DNA of 64,000 nt from Flavicella sp965243265 (GCA_965243265.1 CBDEUL010000006.1:372001-436000); one strand, 5' to 3'. Positions 52,001 to 61,377 are shown, counted from the first letter of the stretch. The notes: generated by a model not told the origin, from the letters alone. Made by a program: numbers and translations.

Positions 52001-54367
52001 TTATTTTAAATCTGTTGTTTCTATAAATTCAGCAAATTTTGCCATAAACTCTCCATTGGATTCGTCGGAATGCAATAAGAAAAAATGGTTTATATTTCTT
52101 TGCAAAGCCATTAGGCTTAATAAATAATTATAGTTTGCGTTTGCATTTGACAATTGAGCTTGTAAATAGTTTCTTTGAGCATCTATCAATTGCGTAATAT
52201 TTACAGCTCCGTTAGAGTAAGAAATTTGTGTTAACTCCAAACTTTCTTTGGCTGTTTCTTCTGAAATTGTTGACAATGAAATATTGGATATTTCTTCTAC
52301 AATTTTTAAAATAGATTCATTTACACTTCTCTCGATAGAAAGGTTTACATTTTCTCTGTTCAAATTCAACTGCTCTTGTTGAATTTTAAATGTTTTGGTA
52401 TTGATGTTTTTTTGATTTCTTTGAAAAATAGGCAATGATAAGTTCAATCCTACATTGTATGTGTTTCTAAAATCTGGTGCTCCAGGAGTTGCTGGTCCGT
52501 TCGCTGTAAAATTATGACTGTATTGTCCTTGCAAAGCTAACGTTGGCACAAACCTACCTCCTGCATTTAATTTCATTGACCTTTCTGCCACTTTTAAATT
52601 GTAGTCTATAAATTTAATTTCTGGTGCTGCAATAATAGCTTCATTTACCAAAAATTCAACAAATGGACTTCTAAAAGTTGAATTGTCTAACAATTCTTCC
52701 AGTTGTACATAACCTTCTTTTTTATAAACTCCCTTATTCAATTCAGCATCTTCTACATCAATAGCAAAATTAATATCGTTATTCAATAATTGATTTAAAA
52801 CATAAAAACCTTGTTGTAATTGATTGGTTGCTTCTACTAAAGTTTGTGTGTTTTGTGCTTGCTCACTTTTTAAACGCAGTACATCTATTTTTTCCGACAA
52901 TCCTGCTTCATAATTTTGTGTAGCTATTTCTAAGTTTTTCTTTGTTACATCTAAATTTCTAGATTGAATTTTTACATTAGATTTTAAAATCAACGTATTA
53001 AAATAGGCTGTTGAAGCATCCAAAACAGCGTCTAAAGTTGCTATATTATACGTCTCTTTTTGAGCCTTTTCTAAATTCTTTTGAATAGTAATTCCTGCAT
53101 TGGCATCGTTTGAAAACAATGTTTGAGACAGTGTTACATTTCCTTTTATTTGATAATCTTGATCTTGCGTTCCTATCAATTCATTTATGTTAGGGTTCAT
53201 ATAGCTCCCCTCTCCACTAACTGCTATTTCTGGCAAATAATTACTCTTTGCTGTTTTAACCTCTTGTGCAGCTAAATCAACAGATTTCTGTTCTGATAAA
53301 AGATTTAAGTTGTTCTCTAATGTTTGGTTCATTACTTCTTGTAGGGTATACTTTTTTGTTGAAGTAATCTCGTTAAAGTCTCCTATAAAGTTAATCGTAG
53401 ACATTAGACTGTAACGTATTGGCATGTCTACCTTTTTCGCTGTATTGTAATTTACGGTTAACTTATTCGCTAAATCTAAGTGTATAGACAGTTCTGAAGG
53501 ATTTTTACCATTAATTATAGCTTCAATATTTAAAGCCAACCTTCTAAAAAAACGCTCTATATTTTCTTCTGCTTGGTTTGTTGCCAAAAGCCCTCTTTTT
53601 ACATTATCTATATAAGAAGCTGTAAACGACGGTAATTTTTCTTCTATTAAAAAATTAGACAAATCTATCACCTCTTCTTCCGATAAAAAGTCACCTCCTG
53701 CTAAATAAACCGCATCTAAAGGTTCTTTTCCTTCTACTGTTTGGTTTTTCTTAATTCCTAATTTTATATCCTCAACAGTAGCATAGGGAATCAATTCATA
53801 ATTTACACCCAATGCTTTTACCTTTTCTCTTAGTGACTCATTTACAGAGGTTATATTCAATAAAAAATCATCTACTAACAGTCCTACTCTCTTAAAATCA
53901 TATAATTTTTTAAATGATTTTAAATCTTCTTCGAAAGACTGAGATGTAACCAAATAGGTAAAATTATCAATCCCTGAAACTTTTACTTCTTGATTCAATT
54001 GTATCAATTCCTTATTTAATGCTCCATAAAGAATTGTTGGTTTTTTATAGACATCTACCTTTGTAATGACCACATTATTAATAGGTCCAAATGCCAAAAT
54101 AATATCCACATCACTAGCAAGCATTGCCTCATAATTTTGTTTTGCTGTTTCAATATTTAGGTTATTTACTAAAATATCTTTTTCAGAAAAACTTACAGAG
54201 CCATCTCTACCAACAACTGATGTTATTTCTTTTTTTAACTTTTGATAATAGATTCCGTGATTCTCATCTGTTCTATCTATCAATAAACCTATTTTATAGT
54301 TTTTTTGCTTTTGAGAAAAAGTAAAATTCACTGCCAATAAGAGTACTAGAAGTAATGTTTTTTTCAT
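52001..54367 (-). CDS. Periplasmic-binding-protein domain fused to a TolC-type outer-membrane channel
   Basis: First gene of the efflux operon, 788 residues, about 350 longer than a normal TolC. After a signal peptide (MKKTLLLVLLLAVNFTFS) residues 22-330 form an ABC-type substrate-binding-like domain (KIGLLIDRTDENHGIYYQKL; DVDIILAFGPINNVV; RVGLLVDDFLL; DAVYLAGGDFLSEEE). The rest (345-780) is a TolC/OEP region with two repeats, e.g. YTLQEVMNQTLENNLNLLSEQ and GAVNITQLIDAQRNYLQAQLS. The fused domain might bind a small ligand at the channel, or be structural. The frame is intact, with no sign of a fusion artefact. Confidence 0.88.
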   Translation of the reverse strand: MKKTLLLVLLLAVNFTFSQKQKNYKIGLLIDRTDENHGIYYQKLKKEITSVVGRDGSVSFSEKDILVNNLNIETAKQNYEAMLASDVDIILAFGPINNVVITKVDVYKKPTILYGALNKELIQLNQEVKVSGIDNFTYLVTSQSFEEDLKSFKKLYDFKRVGLLVDDFLLNITSVNESLREKVKALGVNYELIPYATVEDIKLGIKKNQTVEGKEPLDAVYLAGGDFLSEEEVIDLSNFLIEEKLPSFTASYIDNVKRGLLATNQAEENIERFFRRLALNIEAIINGKNPSELSIHLDLANKLTVNYNTAKKVDMPIRYSLMSTINFIGDFNEITSTKKYTLQEVMNQTLENNLNLLSEQKSVDLAAQEVKTAKSNYLPEIAVSGEGSYMNPNINELIGTQDQDYQIKGNVTLSQTLFSNDANAGITIQKNLEKAQKETYNIATLDAVLDASTAYFNTLILKSNVKIQSRNLDVTKKNLEIATQNYEAGLSEKIDVLRLKSEQAQNTQTLVEATNQLQQGFYVLNQLLNNDINFAIDVEDAELNKGVYKKEGYVQLEELLDNSTFRSPFVEFLVNEAIIAAPEIKFIDYNLKVAERSMKLNAGGRFVPTLALQGQYSHNFTANGPATPGAPDFRNTYNVGLNLSLPIFQRNQKNINTKTFKIQQEQLNLNRENVNLSIERSVNESILKIVEEISNISLSTISEETAKESLELTQISYSNGAVNITQLIDAQRNYLQAQLSNANANYNYLLSLMALQRNINHFFLLHSDESNGEFMAKFAEFIETTDLK

Positions 54368-54383
54368 ATAATTTCTAAATTAG

Positions 54384-54411
54384 AAAACCACTTTTTATCA
54401 AAAGTGGTTTT
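54384..54411 (-). terminator. Hairpin between the Bax inhibitor-like gene and the efflux operon
   Basis: A perfect 12-bp stem (AAAACCACTTTT with AAAAGTGGTTTT) and 4-nt loop. It lies between the leftward Bax inhibitor-like gene and the TolC fusion gene and can act in both directions. It separates the two transcripts. Confidence 0.72.
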
Positions 54412-54421
54412 GTTTTTACTA

Positions 54422-55123
54422 TTATTTTCTGTCCCCGAATAAACGTAGTAAATACAGAAACATATTTATAAAATCTAAGTACAGTGTTAATGCTCCTAAA
54501 ATTGATTTTTTCTTAGATACCTCGTTAGAATCTTCAAAGGCTGCCATACGCTTAATTTTTTGAGTATCGTATGCTGTTAAAGCAACAAAAATTAAAACCC
54601 CTGCATAGGTAGATACCCAATACAATATTTCATTTTGAAAAAAGATATTTACTACCGATGCGATTATCAACCCTATTAACGCCATAAAAGCAAAATTTCC
54701 TACTGAGGTTAAATCTTTTTTAGTCATATATCCGTAAGCACTCATTACTCCAAAGGTTAATGCTGTAATCAAAAATGTAGATGCAATAGAACCGCTTGTA
54801 TAAATCATAAAAACCATTGATAAGGCTAACCCGTTTAAAATGGCGTATACTAAAAAAAGTACTCCTGCTCTTTCTGCTGTCATTTTATGAATTCGTGCAG
54901 TAATATAAATTACAGCTCCAAACTCTGCTGCTATCAATAAATAAAAAGGCATTTTACTCCCCGATGCAGGAAAAATTATATCAAATACAGCCGGTGTAGA
55001 AACTGCCCACATAGAAACTGCTGCTGTAATTAATAAAGCACAACTCATCCATCCGTAAACTTTTGATATAAATGCTGCTTGTAAAGCTTCCTGTTCTTGA
55101 TTTAATGTTATATGTGTATTCAT
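54422..55123 (-). CDS. Bax inhibitor-1/YccA family membrane protein
   Basis: Integral membrane protein of 233 residues with seven helices. The signature at the end, VALTAYDTQKIKRMAAFEDSNEVSKKKSILGALTLYLDFINMFLYLLRLFG, and the final conserved acidic residues match the BI-1/YccA family (proteins that include calcium-leak channels and a regulator of FtsH in Escherichia coli). Length is normal. It is followed by a hairpin terminator and preceded by a 66-nt gap after the TPM gene; I see no clear promoter box there. Confidence 0.93.
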   Translation of the reverse strand: MNTHITLNQEQEALQAAFISKVYGWMSCALLITAAVSMWAVSTPAVFDIIFPASGSKMPFYLLIAAEFGAVIYITARIHKMTAERAGVLFLVYAILNGLALSMVFMIYTSGSIASTFLITALTFGVMSAYGYMTKKDLTSVGNFAFMALIGLIIASVVNIFFQNEILYWVSTYAGVLIFVALTAYDTQKIKRMAAFEDSNEVSKKKSILGALTLYLDFINMFLYLLRLFGDRK

Positions 55124-55189
55124 TCTTATTAGTGTTTCGATTATACTAATTATGCGGTAATCATGTTATCTCGTAATACTGTGTTCTAA

Positions 55190-55633
55190 CTAAATATCCC
55201 CTTTCGAAATTTCGTCAGACAATTCGTTTACATCATCCGAAGTAAAAGGGAAATATTCTTTCAACTTTTCACCAGCTCTTAAAATTCCTGTTTCTAAACC
55301 TTTTGCAAAAGCACCTTGTTTAAATTGCTCAATTACCAAATCTTTGGTACAGTCCCAAAAATCATTTGGCACAACTGCATCAATTCCTTTGTCTCCTAAA
55401 ATTGCAAAAGTATGATCTGTTACTGCAACATAAAACAACACACCATTTTGAGCTTTTGTGTTATTCATTTCTAATTGAAAAAACACCTCTTTAGCTCTTT
55501 CTAAAGCCTCCTTACCCGAAGTTCCTTCAATATGCACACGTATTTCTCCAGATGTGTTTTGCTCAGCTTGCTGAATAGCCGCTATAATTTGAGCTTCCTC
55601 TTCTTTAGAAAAAAAATCTTTTTGAGTTGCCAT
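55190..55633 (-). CDS. Soluble TPM-domain protein
   Basis: Protein of 147 residues made up of the TPM domain only (FSKEEEAQIIAAIQQAEQNTSGEIRVHIE near 8-36, then VLFYVAVTDHTFAILGDKGIDAVVP). There is no signal peptide or membrane helix, so it should be cytoplasmic, in contrast to the exported TPM protein at 46249. It lies 2 nt after lemA. Gene pairs of lemA with TPM proteins are common in Bacteroidota and other phyla, but their shared role is not established. Confidence 0.9.
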   Translation of the reverse strand: MATQKDFFSKEEEAQIIAAIQQAEQNTSGEIRVHIEGTSGKEALERAKEVFFQLEMNNTKAQNGVLFYVAVTDHTFAILGDKGIDAVVPNDFWDCTKDLVIEQFKQGAFAKGLETGILRAGEKLKEYFPFTSDDVNELSDEISKGDI

Positions 55634-55635
55634 AT

Positions 55636-56211
55636 TTAAAATTTTACTTCAGGAGCTTTTTCGCTTCCTTCTGAGGCTTTGTATAAACTCAAAGGATCAA
55701 ACCCAAACAACCTTGCAGTTATATTTGTAGGAAATTTTTTAATATAGATATTATAACCTCCTGCCATTCCGTTGAAACGGTTTCTTTCTACATTAATTCT
55801 ATTTTCGGTTCCTTCTAATTGACTTTGCAACTCTAAAAAGTTGGTATTCGCTTTTAAATCTGGATATTTTTCAGCAATTACCATTAACCTTCCTAAAGCT
55901 CCAGACAAACCTTGTTGTGCTTTTTGAAATTGTTGCATTTTTTCTGGAGTCAAGTTATTTGCATCAATTTTTGTACTTGTAGCTTCTGAACGCGCTTTTA
56001 TAACTGCTTCTAATGTTTCACTTTCATGAGCCGCATATCCTTTTACTGTATTTACCAAATTTGGTATCAAATCTGCTCTTCGTTGGTATGCACTTTCTAC
56101 ATTTGCCCACTGCGCTTTTGAAACTCCTTCTTTTTCTACAATTGTATTGTATTTAGATATACTAAACATTATTACTACTGCTAAAGCTATTAAGGGCCAC
56201 CATTTTTTCAT
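55636..56211 (-). CDS. lemA: LemA family membrane-anchored protein
   Basis: Protein of 191 residues with a single N-terminal membrane helix (about 5-18, with WWPLIALAVVIMF) and a helical bundle domain. The LemA signature is VESAYQRRADLIPNLVNTVKGYAAHESETLEAVIKAR (near 44-80), and FNGMAGGYNIYIKKFPTNITARLFGF near the end is also conserved. Function is not defined in detail. It lies between the MerR-type gene and the TPM gene with gaps of 10 and 2 nt, so it belongs to one operon with the M23 peptidase. Confidence 0.93.
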   Translation of the reverse strand: MKKWWPLIALAVVIMFSISKYNTIVEKEGVSKAQWANVESAYQRRADLIPNLVNTVKGYAAHESETLEAVIKARSEATSTKIDANNLTPEKMQQFQKAQQGLSGALGRLMVIAEKYPDLKANTNFLELQSQLEGTENRINVERNRFNGMAGGYNIYIKKFPTNITARLFGFDPLSLYKASEGSEKAPEVKF

Positions 56212-56221
56212 ATTCTTGTTT

Positions 56222-56551
56222 TTATAATTCGTTTTTAATTTTTATTAATTCTGCTTTCACCAGCTCTAAACTGGCTATAATTTCATGATTATTTATTGTT
56301 TCTTTAGGCTTCGTTTTCAACTTATTCTTAGCCCCGTCTAAAGTAAAACCTTTTTCTTTTACTAAATGATATATTAAGCGAAAATTCTTAACATCATCTT
56401 GCGTAAACATACGATCTCCTTTTGCGTTTTTTTTCGGTTTAATAGCATCAAATTCTTTTTCCCAAAAACGGATTAAAGATGCATTTACATTAAAAGCTTT
56501 GGCTATTTCTCCTATCTTGTAGTATCGCTTTTCGGGCAGTTCAATATTCAT
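56222..56551 (-). CDS. MerR-type transcriptional regulator
   Basis: Small DNA-binding protein of 109 residues. The winged helix motif runs from about 9 to 76: YYKIGEIAKAFNVNASLIRFWEKEFDAIKPKKNAKGDRMFTQDDV is the full MerR N-terminal pattern. There is only a short helical tail for dimerisation and no ligand-binding domain with cysteines, so the effector is unknown. It begins 1 nt after the M23 peptidase gene, and sits before lemA. Confidence 0.9.
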   Translation of the reverse strand: MNIELPEKRYYKIGEIAKAFNVNASLIRFWEKEFDAIKPKKNAKGDRMFTQDDVKNFRLIYHLVKEKGFTLDGAKNKLKTKPKETINNHEIIASLELVKAELIKIKNEL

Positions 56552-56552
56552 A

Positions 56553-57524
56553 CTAATCTAAAGATTGATTTTCTTGTGAAGACATTTCTAGCATTCTATC
56601 ATACTCTTCTGGTGTTAAATCATTAAAATAATAATACACCGGATTTACCTTTTTATCACCTTTGGTTACCTCATAGTGCAAATGGGGAGCTGTTGAAGTA
56701 CCTGAACTTCCTACATACCCTATTAAATCACCCCTTTTTACTTTCTGCCTTTTTCTAACCGCGTATTTATCTAAATGTGCATAAAGAGTTTTATACCCAA
56801 AACCATGGTCTATTTTAACCTGATTTCCATAACCTCGCCTAGATGTTTTTGTATACTCTACAATTCCATTTCCTGTAGCATATATTGGAGTTCCCTTGGG
56901 AGCTGAAAAATCCATTCCTGCATGAAATTTTCTTGTTTTATAAATTGGATGAATCCTATATCCATATCCCGAAGCCATCCTTTTTAAGTCTTTATTGGCT
57001 ACAGGCTGAATTGCTGGTATAGATGCCAACATTTCTTTTTTATTTTTTGCCATTTTCACAATCTCATCCAATGATTTTGATTGCACCACCAATTGTTTCG
57101 ATAAAACATCAATTTTCTTAGTAACCTCTTTAATCATCGTAGAGTTTTCAAATCCTTCCAAAGATTTGTAACGGTTTACCCCTCCAAAACCAGCCATACG
57201 CTGTTCTTTAGAAATAGGTTTTGCTTCAAAATAAACACGGTAAATATTATTATCTCTATCCTGAATATCTTCTAAAACATTAGAACTTTCATCTATACGT
57301 TTAGATAACAATTGAAAATGTAATTTTAAGTTCTCTAACTCTCGTTCTTGTGCCAATTGGCTAGGCGATTTTATTACATAACTAAAACTAATGAACCCTA
57401 GAAAACCTACAAGCACCAAAGCAACCAAAAGCATCAAAGTTCTCTTTACTTTTACGCTTCTTTTTACCTCTATCTGCTGATACGAAAGTGTATCAGAATC
57501 ATAATAAAATTTTACTTTCGCCAT
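56553..57524 (-). CDS. M23-family metallopeptidase
   Basis: Cell-wall hydrolase or regulator of 323 residues. A membrane helix (about 32-51) is followed by a coiled-coil region (about 58-170) and a LytM/M23 domain (about 180-300). Zinc-ligand motifs are present: HAGMDFSAPKGTPIYATGNG (H and D), and LYAHLD and HLHYEV, consistent with an active enzyme. The YRIHPIYKTRKFHAG part is characteristic. It is the first gene of the leftward operon with the MerR-type regulator and lemA. Confidence 0.92.
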   Translation of the reverse strand: MAKVKFYYDSDTLSYQQIEVKRSVKVKRTLMLLVALVLVGFLGFISFSYVIKSPSQLAQERELENLKLHFQLLSKRIDESSNVLEDIQDRDNNIYRVYFEAKPISKEQRMAGFGGVNRYKSLEGFENSTMIKEVTKKIDVLSKQLVVQSKSLDEIVKMAKNKKEMLASIPAIQPVANKDLKRMASGYGYRIHPIYKTRKFHAGMDFSAPKGTPIYATGNGIVEYTKTSRRGYGNQVKIDHGFGYKTLYAHLDKYAVRKRQKVKRGDLIGYVGSSGTSTAPHLHYEVTKGDKKVNPVYYYFNDLTPEEYDRMLEMSSQENQSLD

Positions 57525-57538
57525 TTCGCTAAATATAG

Positions 57539-57546
57539 TACTTTTG
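57539..57546 (+). promoter_or_regulatory. Possible -7 box for alaS
   Basis: TACTTTTG matches TAnnTTTG, but it lies 132 nt before the alaS ATG, which would give a long leader, and it lacks a clear -33 TTG. A second weak candidate nearer the gene was not found. Confidence 0.28.
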
Positions 57547-57678
57547 TATGCTTATTTACAAGCTCGAAATATAAATTTTGAAAACTTACAAATACAAGCA
57601 AAATTACAAAATGTTTTAAAACTACTACTAACAACAACTGTTTTGACATTTAATTAATATCTATAAAGAATCAACAAC

Positions 57679-60312
57679 ATGAAGTCACAAGAAATAAGAC
57701 AGCAATTTTTAAACTTTTTTGAAGAAAAAAAACATAAAATTGTTGCCTCTGCTCCTATTGTTTTAAAAGACGACCCTACATTGATGTTTACCAATGCAGG
57801 AATGAATCAATTCAAAGAGTATTTTTTAGGACAAAAAGAAGTGACTGCTTCTAGAGTTACCGACACACAAAAATGTTTACGTGTTTCTGGAAAACACAAC
57901 GATTTAGAAGAAGTAGGTATGGATACCTACCACCACACCATGTTCGAAATGCTAGGTAACTGGAGTTTTGGAGATTACTTTAAAAAAGAAGCTATTGAAT
58001 GGGCTTGGGAATTTTTAACCGACACCTTAAAAATAGACAAATCTTACTTATATGTAAGTGTTTTTGAAGGGAGTAAAGAAGACGGCTTAGACTTTGACCA
58101 AGAAGCATACGATTTATGGAAGGCTATTGTTCCTGAAGATAGAATTATCATGGGAAACAAAAAGGATAACTTCTGGGAAATGGGAGCTCAAGGACCTTGC
58201 GGACCGTGTTCTGAAATTCACGTAGATATTAGATCTGCTGAAGAAAAAGCTAAAGTTTCTGGTAGAGATCTTGTAAACATGGATCACCCACAGGTTGTAG
58301 AAATATGGAACTTGGTATTTATGCAATTTAACCGTAAGGCTGATAGTTCTTTAGAAAAGTTACCTGCACAACATGTAGATACTGGAATGGGGTTTGAACG
58401 TTTGTGTATGGTTATGCAAAACGTACAATCTAACTACGATACAGATGTTTTTACACCACTGATTCGTGAAATTGAAACCATTACCAATTCTGATTACGAT
58501 AAAAACAGCTTACCTACCGATAAAGACGGTAAAACAAGTGTTGCTATTCGTGTGATTGCAGATCATGTAAGAACTGTTGCTTTTTCTATTGCTGACGGCC
58601 AACTACCATCTAACAACGGTGCTGGATATGTAATTCGTAGAATTTTAAGACGTGCTATCCGTTATGGATTTACTTTCTTAAACACCAAAGAACCTTTTAT
58701 ATACAAATTGGTTGAAACTTTAGTCAACCAATTAGGTAGCGTATTCCCTGAATTAAAAGCACAGCAACAACTTATAAAAAATGTAATTAAAGAAGAAGAG
58801 CATTCTTTCTTAAAAACATTAGATCAAGGACTACAGTTATTAGATCAAGTTATTGAACAAACAAAAGGAAACGTTGTTTCTGGAGAAAAAGCCTTTGAAC
58901 TATACGATACTTTTGGATTCCCTATTGATCTTACTGCACTTATATTAAGTGAAAAAGGATTGACTTTAGATGAAGAAGGGTTCGAAAAAGAATTGAAAAA
59001 ACAAAAAGAACGTTCAAGAGCTGCTGCTCAAGTTTCTGCAGGAGACTGGGAAATACTATCTGAGAGTACTGAACAAACTTTTATGGGCTACGATACTTTA
59101 ACTGCTGAAGTAAAACTAACTCGTTATAGAAAAGTTGTTAGCAAAAAAGATGGTGAGTTATTTCAACTTGTCTTCGATCAAACACCTTTTTACCCTGAAG
59201 GAGGAGGACAAGCAGGAAGCAAAGGATATTTAGAGGTTCCTAACGGAGATGTTGTTTATATTTTAGATACTAAAAAAGAAAACAACTTAATCATCCATTT
59301 TTCAAAGAACTTACCTAAAAAAATAAACGGAACATTTACAGCTGTAGTAGATGAGAAACAGCACATATTATCATCTTCTAACCACACTGCTACACACCTA
59401 TTACACCAAGCTTTAAGAAGTGTTTTAGGCGAACACGTAGAACAAAAAGGTTCTATGGTAAACGCAATGGGATTACGTTTTGATTTTTCACATTTTTCAA
59501 AAGTATCTTCTGATGAATTGATAGAAATTGAAAACTTTGTAAACGCTCGTATCCACGAAAAACTTGCCTTACAAGAAAATCGTAACAATACATTTGAAAA
59601 CGCTCTTTCTGAAGGAGCAATTGCTTTATTTGGAGAAAAGTATGGAAACACTGTTCGCTCTATTAAATTTGGAGAATCTATGGAATTATGTGGAGGTATC
59701 CACGTTCAGAACACTTCAGAAATTTGGCATTTTAAAATTACATCTGAAAGCGCTGTTGCGGCAGGAATTAGAAGAATTGAAGCAATTACCAACCTTGCTG
59801 CAAAAAACTATTTTACTTCACAAGCCAAAGCGTATGAGAATGTAAAATCTACTTTAAAAAATGCAAAAGACCCTATAAAAGCTATTGAAAGTCTTCAAAC
59901 AGAAAATGCTTCTTTAAAAAAGGAAATTGAAAACCTTGTAAAAGAAAAAGCGAAAAATGTAAAAGCAAACTTGAAGAATAACATTACTGAAATTAACGGT
60001 ATCAATTACTTAGCTTGTCAAGTAGATCTAAATGCGGCGGCTATTAAAGATTTAGCCCACGAATTAGGAAACGAAGTAGAAAACTTATTTTTCTTTGCAG
60101 GAGCTCAACTAGGAGAAAAAGCTTTGCTAACCTCTTACATTTCTAAAAACTTAGTAGAAGAAAAAGGGTTGGACGCTGGTAAAATTGTACGCGAATTAGG
60201 AAAACTAATCCAAGGTGGCGGTGGAGGTCAAAAATTCTTTGCTACTGCTGGAGGAAAAAACCCTAAAGGAATTGCTGAAGCCATTACTAAAGTAAAAGAA
60301 TACATTGCTTAA
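57679..60312 (+). CDS. alaS: Alanine-tRNA ligase
   Basis: Class II synthetase of 877 residues that charges tRNA-Ala. Motif 1 region LMFTNAGMNQFKEYFLG (near 35-51), motif 2 around YHHTMFEMLGNWSFGDYF (near 84-101), and motif 3 around GAGYVIRRILRRAIRYG. The editing domain carries HTATH (569-573) and CxxxH with Cys671 and His675, the zinc-binding editing set. The C-terminal C-Ala/DHHA1 part ends GGGGGQKFFATAGGKNP. Length is normal. It is followed by an inverted repeat, then a GTG-start GSCFA gene. Confidence 0.97.
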   Translation: MKSQEIRQQFLNFFEEKKHKIVASAPIVLKDDPTLMFTNAGMNQFKEYFLGQKEVTASRVTDTQKCLRVSGKHNDLEEVGMDTYHHTMFEMLGNWSFGDYFKKEAIEWAWEFLTDTLKIDKSYLYVSVFEGSKEDGLDFDQEAYDLWKAIVPEDRIIMGNKKDNFWEMGAQGPCGPCSEIHVDIRSAEEKAKVSGRDLVNMDHPQVVEIWNLVFMQFNRKADSSLEKLPAQHVDTGMGFERLCMVMQNVQSNYDTDVFTPLIREIETITNSDYDKNSLPTDKDGKTSVAIRVIADHVRTVAFSIADGQLPSNNGAGYVIRRILRRAIRYGFTFLNTKEPFIYKLVETLVNQLGSVFPELKAQQQLIKNVIKEEEHSFLKTLDQGLQLLDQVIEQTKGNVVSGEKAFELYDTFGFPIDLTALILSEKGLTLDEEGFEKELKKQKERSRAAAQVSAGDWEILSESTEQTFMGYDTLTAEVKLTRYRKVVSKKDGELFQLVFDQTPFYPEGGGQAGSKGYLEVPNGDVVYILDTKKENNLIIHFSKNLPKKINGTFTAVVDEKQHILSSSNHTATHLLHQALRSVLGEHVEQKGSMVNAMGLRFDFSHFSKVSSDELIEIENFVNARIHEKLALQENRNNTFENALSEGAIALFGEKYGNTVRSIKFGESMELCGGIHVQNTSEIWHFKITSESAVAAGIRRIEAITNLAAKNYFTSQAKAYENVKSTLKNAKDPIKAIESLQTENASLKKEIENLVKEKAKNVKANLKNNITEINGINYLACQVDLNAAAIKDLAHELGNEVENLFFFAGAQLGEKALLTSYISKNLVEEKGLDAGKIVRELGKLIQGGGGGQKFFATAGGKNPKGIAEAITKVKEYIA

Positions 60313-60343
60313 GTAAAAACAACACCTTACAAGTATAAAACCT

Positions 60344-60385
60344 GTACGAATTGTAAACTCACTTTTTTGAGACTACAATTCGTAC
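60344..60385. repeat. 12-bp perfect inverted repeat between alaS and the GSCFA gene
   Basis: GTACGAATTGTA (60344-60355) and TACAATTCGTAC (60374-60385) are exact reverse complements, with inner CTCA/TGAG complementarity in the 18-nt loop. There is no clear T-run after it. The right arm overlaps the -7 box of the next gene by 3 nt, so the hairpin might end alaS transcription or be an operator. Confidence 0.7.
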
Positions 60386-60390
60386 ATTTG
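60383..60390 (+). promoter_or_regulatory. -7 promoter box of the GSCFA gene
   Basis: TACATTTG, a perfect TAnnTTTG match, 32 nt before the GTG start at 60423. A TTTG at 60366-60369 is too close (13 nt) to serve as a normal -33 box. Confidence 0.4.
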
Positions 60391-60422
60391 TTTTAAAACC
60401 ATTCTTTTTTAAACATTATACT

Positions 60423-61376
60423 GTGCAAGAACAAGATTTTAGAACCGTTTACAAACCCAAAGAACAACAAAATAGTATTCAATACAGTTCTAAAGTACTA
60501 CTCTTTGGTTCTTGTTTTTCTGAAAATATTGGAAACAAATTAAACTACTTTCGTTTTCAAGAATACACAAATTCACACGGTATTTTATTCAATCCTAAAG
60601 CTATTGAAAGTGCAGTATCAGAATGCTGTACTCTCAAAGAATATAAAGAAACTGATTTGTTTTTTGAAAATGAACAATGGCATAGCTTCAATCACCATTC
60701 CGATTTTTCAGACACCTCAGTTGCTACTGCACTTCAAAAAATAAACACTAACATTTTAGAAGCACATAAATTCTTAAAAACAACAAGTCATATCATCATC
60801 ACTTTAGGAACTTCTTGGATTTACAGAAACACCAAATCCAAGAACATTGTTGCCAACTGTCATAAAATTCCTCAAAAACAATTCAATAAAGAATTACTTT
60901 CTGTTGAAGAAATTGCAAACTCACTAAAAACCATTGAAACTTTAATCAAAAAAACAAATCCCAACGTAACATTTATTTACACCGTAAGCCCTATTCGACA
61001 TTTAAAAGATGGTATGGTTGAAAATTCACTCAGCAAAGCAAATCTACTGGCCGCAATTCACCAACACATCAACTCAAAAACTTCTTTTTACTTCCCTTCT
61101 TACGAAATACTTTTTGACGATTTACGTGACTACCGTTTCTATAAGAATGACATGCTACACCCTACACAAACTGCTATAGATTACATTTGGAACCTATTTC
61201 AAAAAGAATGGATAAACCCCAATACAAAAACACTTTTAAAGGAAATCGACACAATACAAAAAGGCTTGCAACACAAAGCTTTTAACCCTGAATCTAAAGC
61301 ACATCAAAAATTCTTACAAACACTAGCCTCCAAAAAAGAAAAACTTAAAAACCAATACGGCATTGTCTTCCAATAA
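60423..61376 (+). CDS. GSCFA-domain protein (SGNH hydrolase-like)
   Basis: Cytoplasmic protein of 317 residues with no signal peptide. The N-terminal motif LLFGSCFSENIGNKL (27-40) carries the GSCFA-type Ser-Cys, and the later LHPTQTAIDYIW block near 240 gives the His pattern of SGNH-type hydrolases. The family is typical of Bacteroidota and Proteobacteria, and its substrate is unknown. The start is GTG; no ATG occurs before residue 185. It is convergent with the rhodanese gene. Confidence 0.88.
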   Translation: MQEQDFRTVYKPKEQQNSIQYSSKVLLFGSCFSENIGNKLNYFRFQEYTNSHGILFNPKAIESAVSECCTLKEYKETDLFFENEQWHSFNHHSDFSDTSVATALQKINTNILEAHKFLKTTSHIIITLGTSWIYRNTKSKNIVANCHKIPQKQFNKELLSVEEIANSLKTIETLIKKTNPNVTFIYTVSPIRHLKDGMVENSLSKANLLAAIHQHINSKTSFYFPSYEILFDDLRDYRFYKNDMLHPTQTAIDYIWNLFQKEWINPNTKTLLKEIDTIQKGLQHKAFNPESKAHQKFLQTLASKKEKLKNQYGIVFQ

Positions 61377-61377
61377 A

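Noticed and set aside
57525..57678. T-box or other riboswitch in the alaS leader
   Set aside because: No T-box motif or specifier stem is seen; T-boxes are not expected in Bacteroidota and the leader is just AT-rich.
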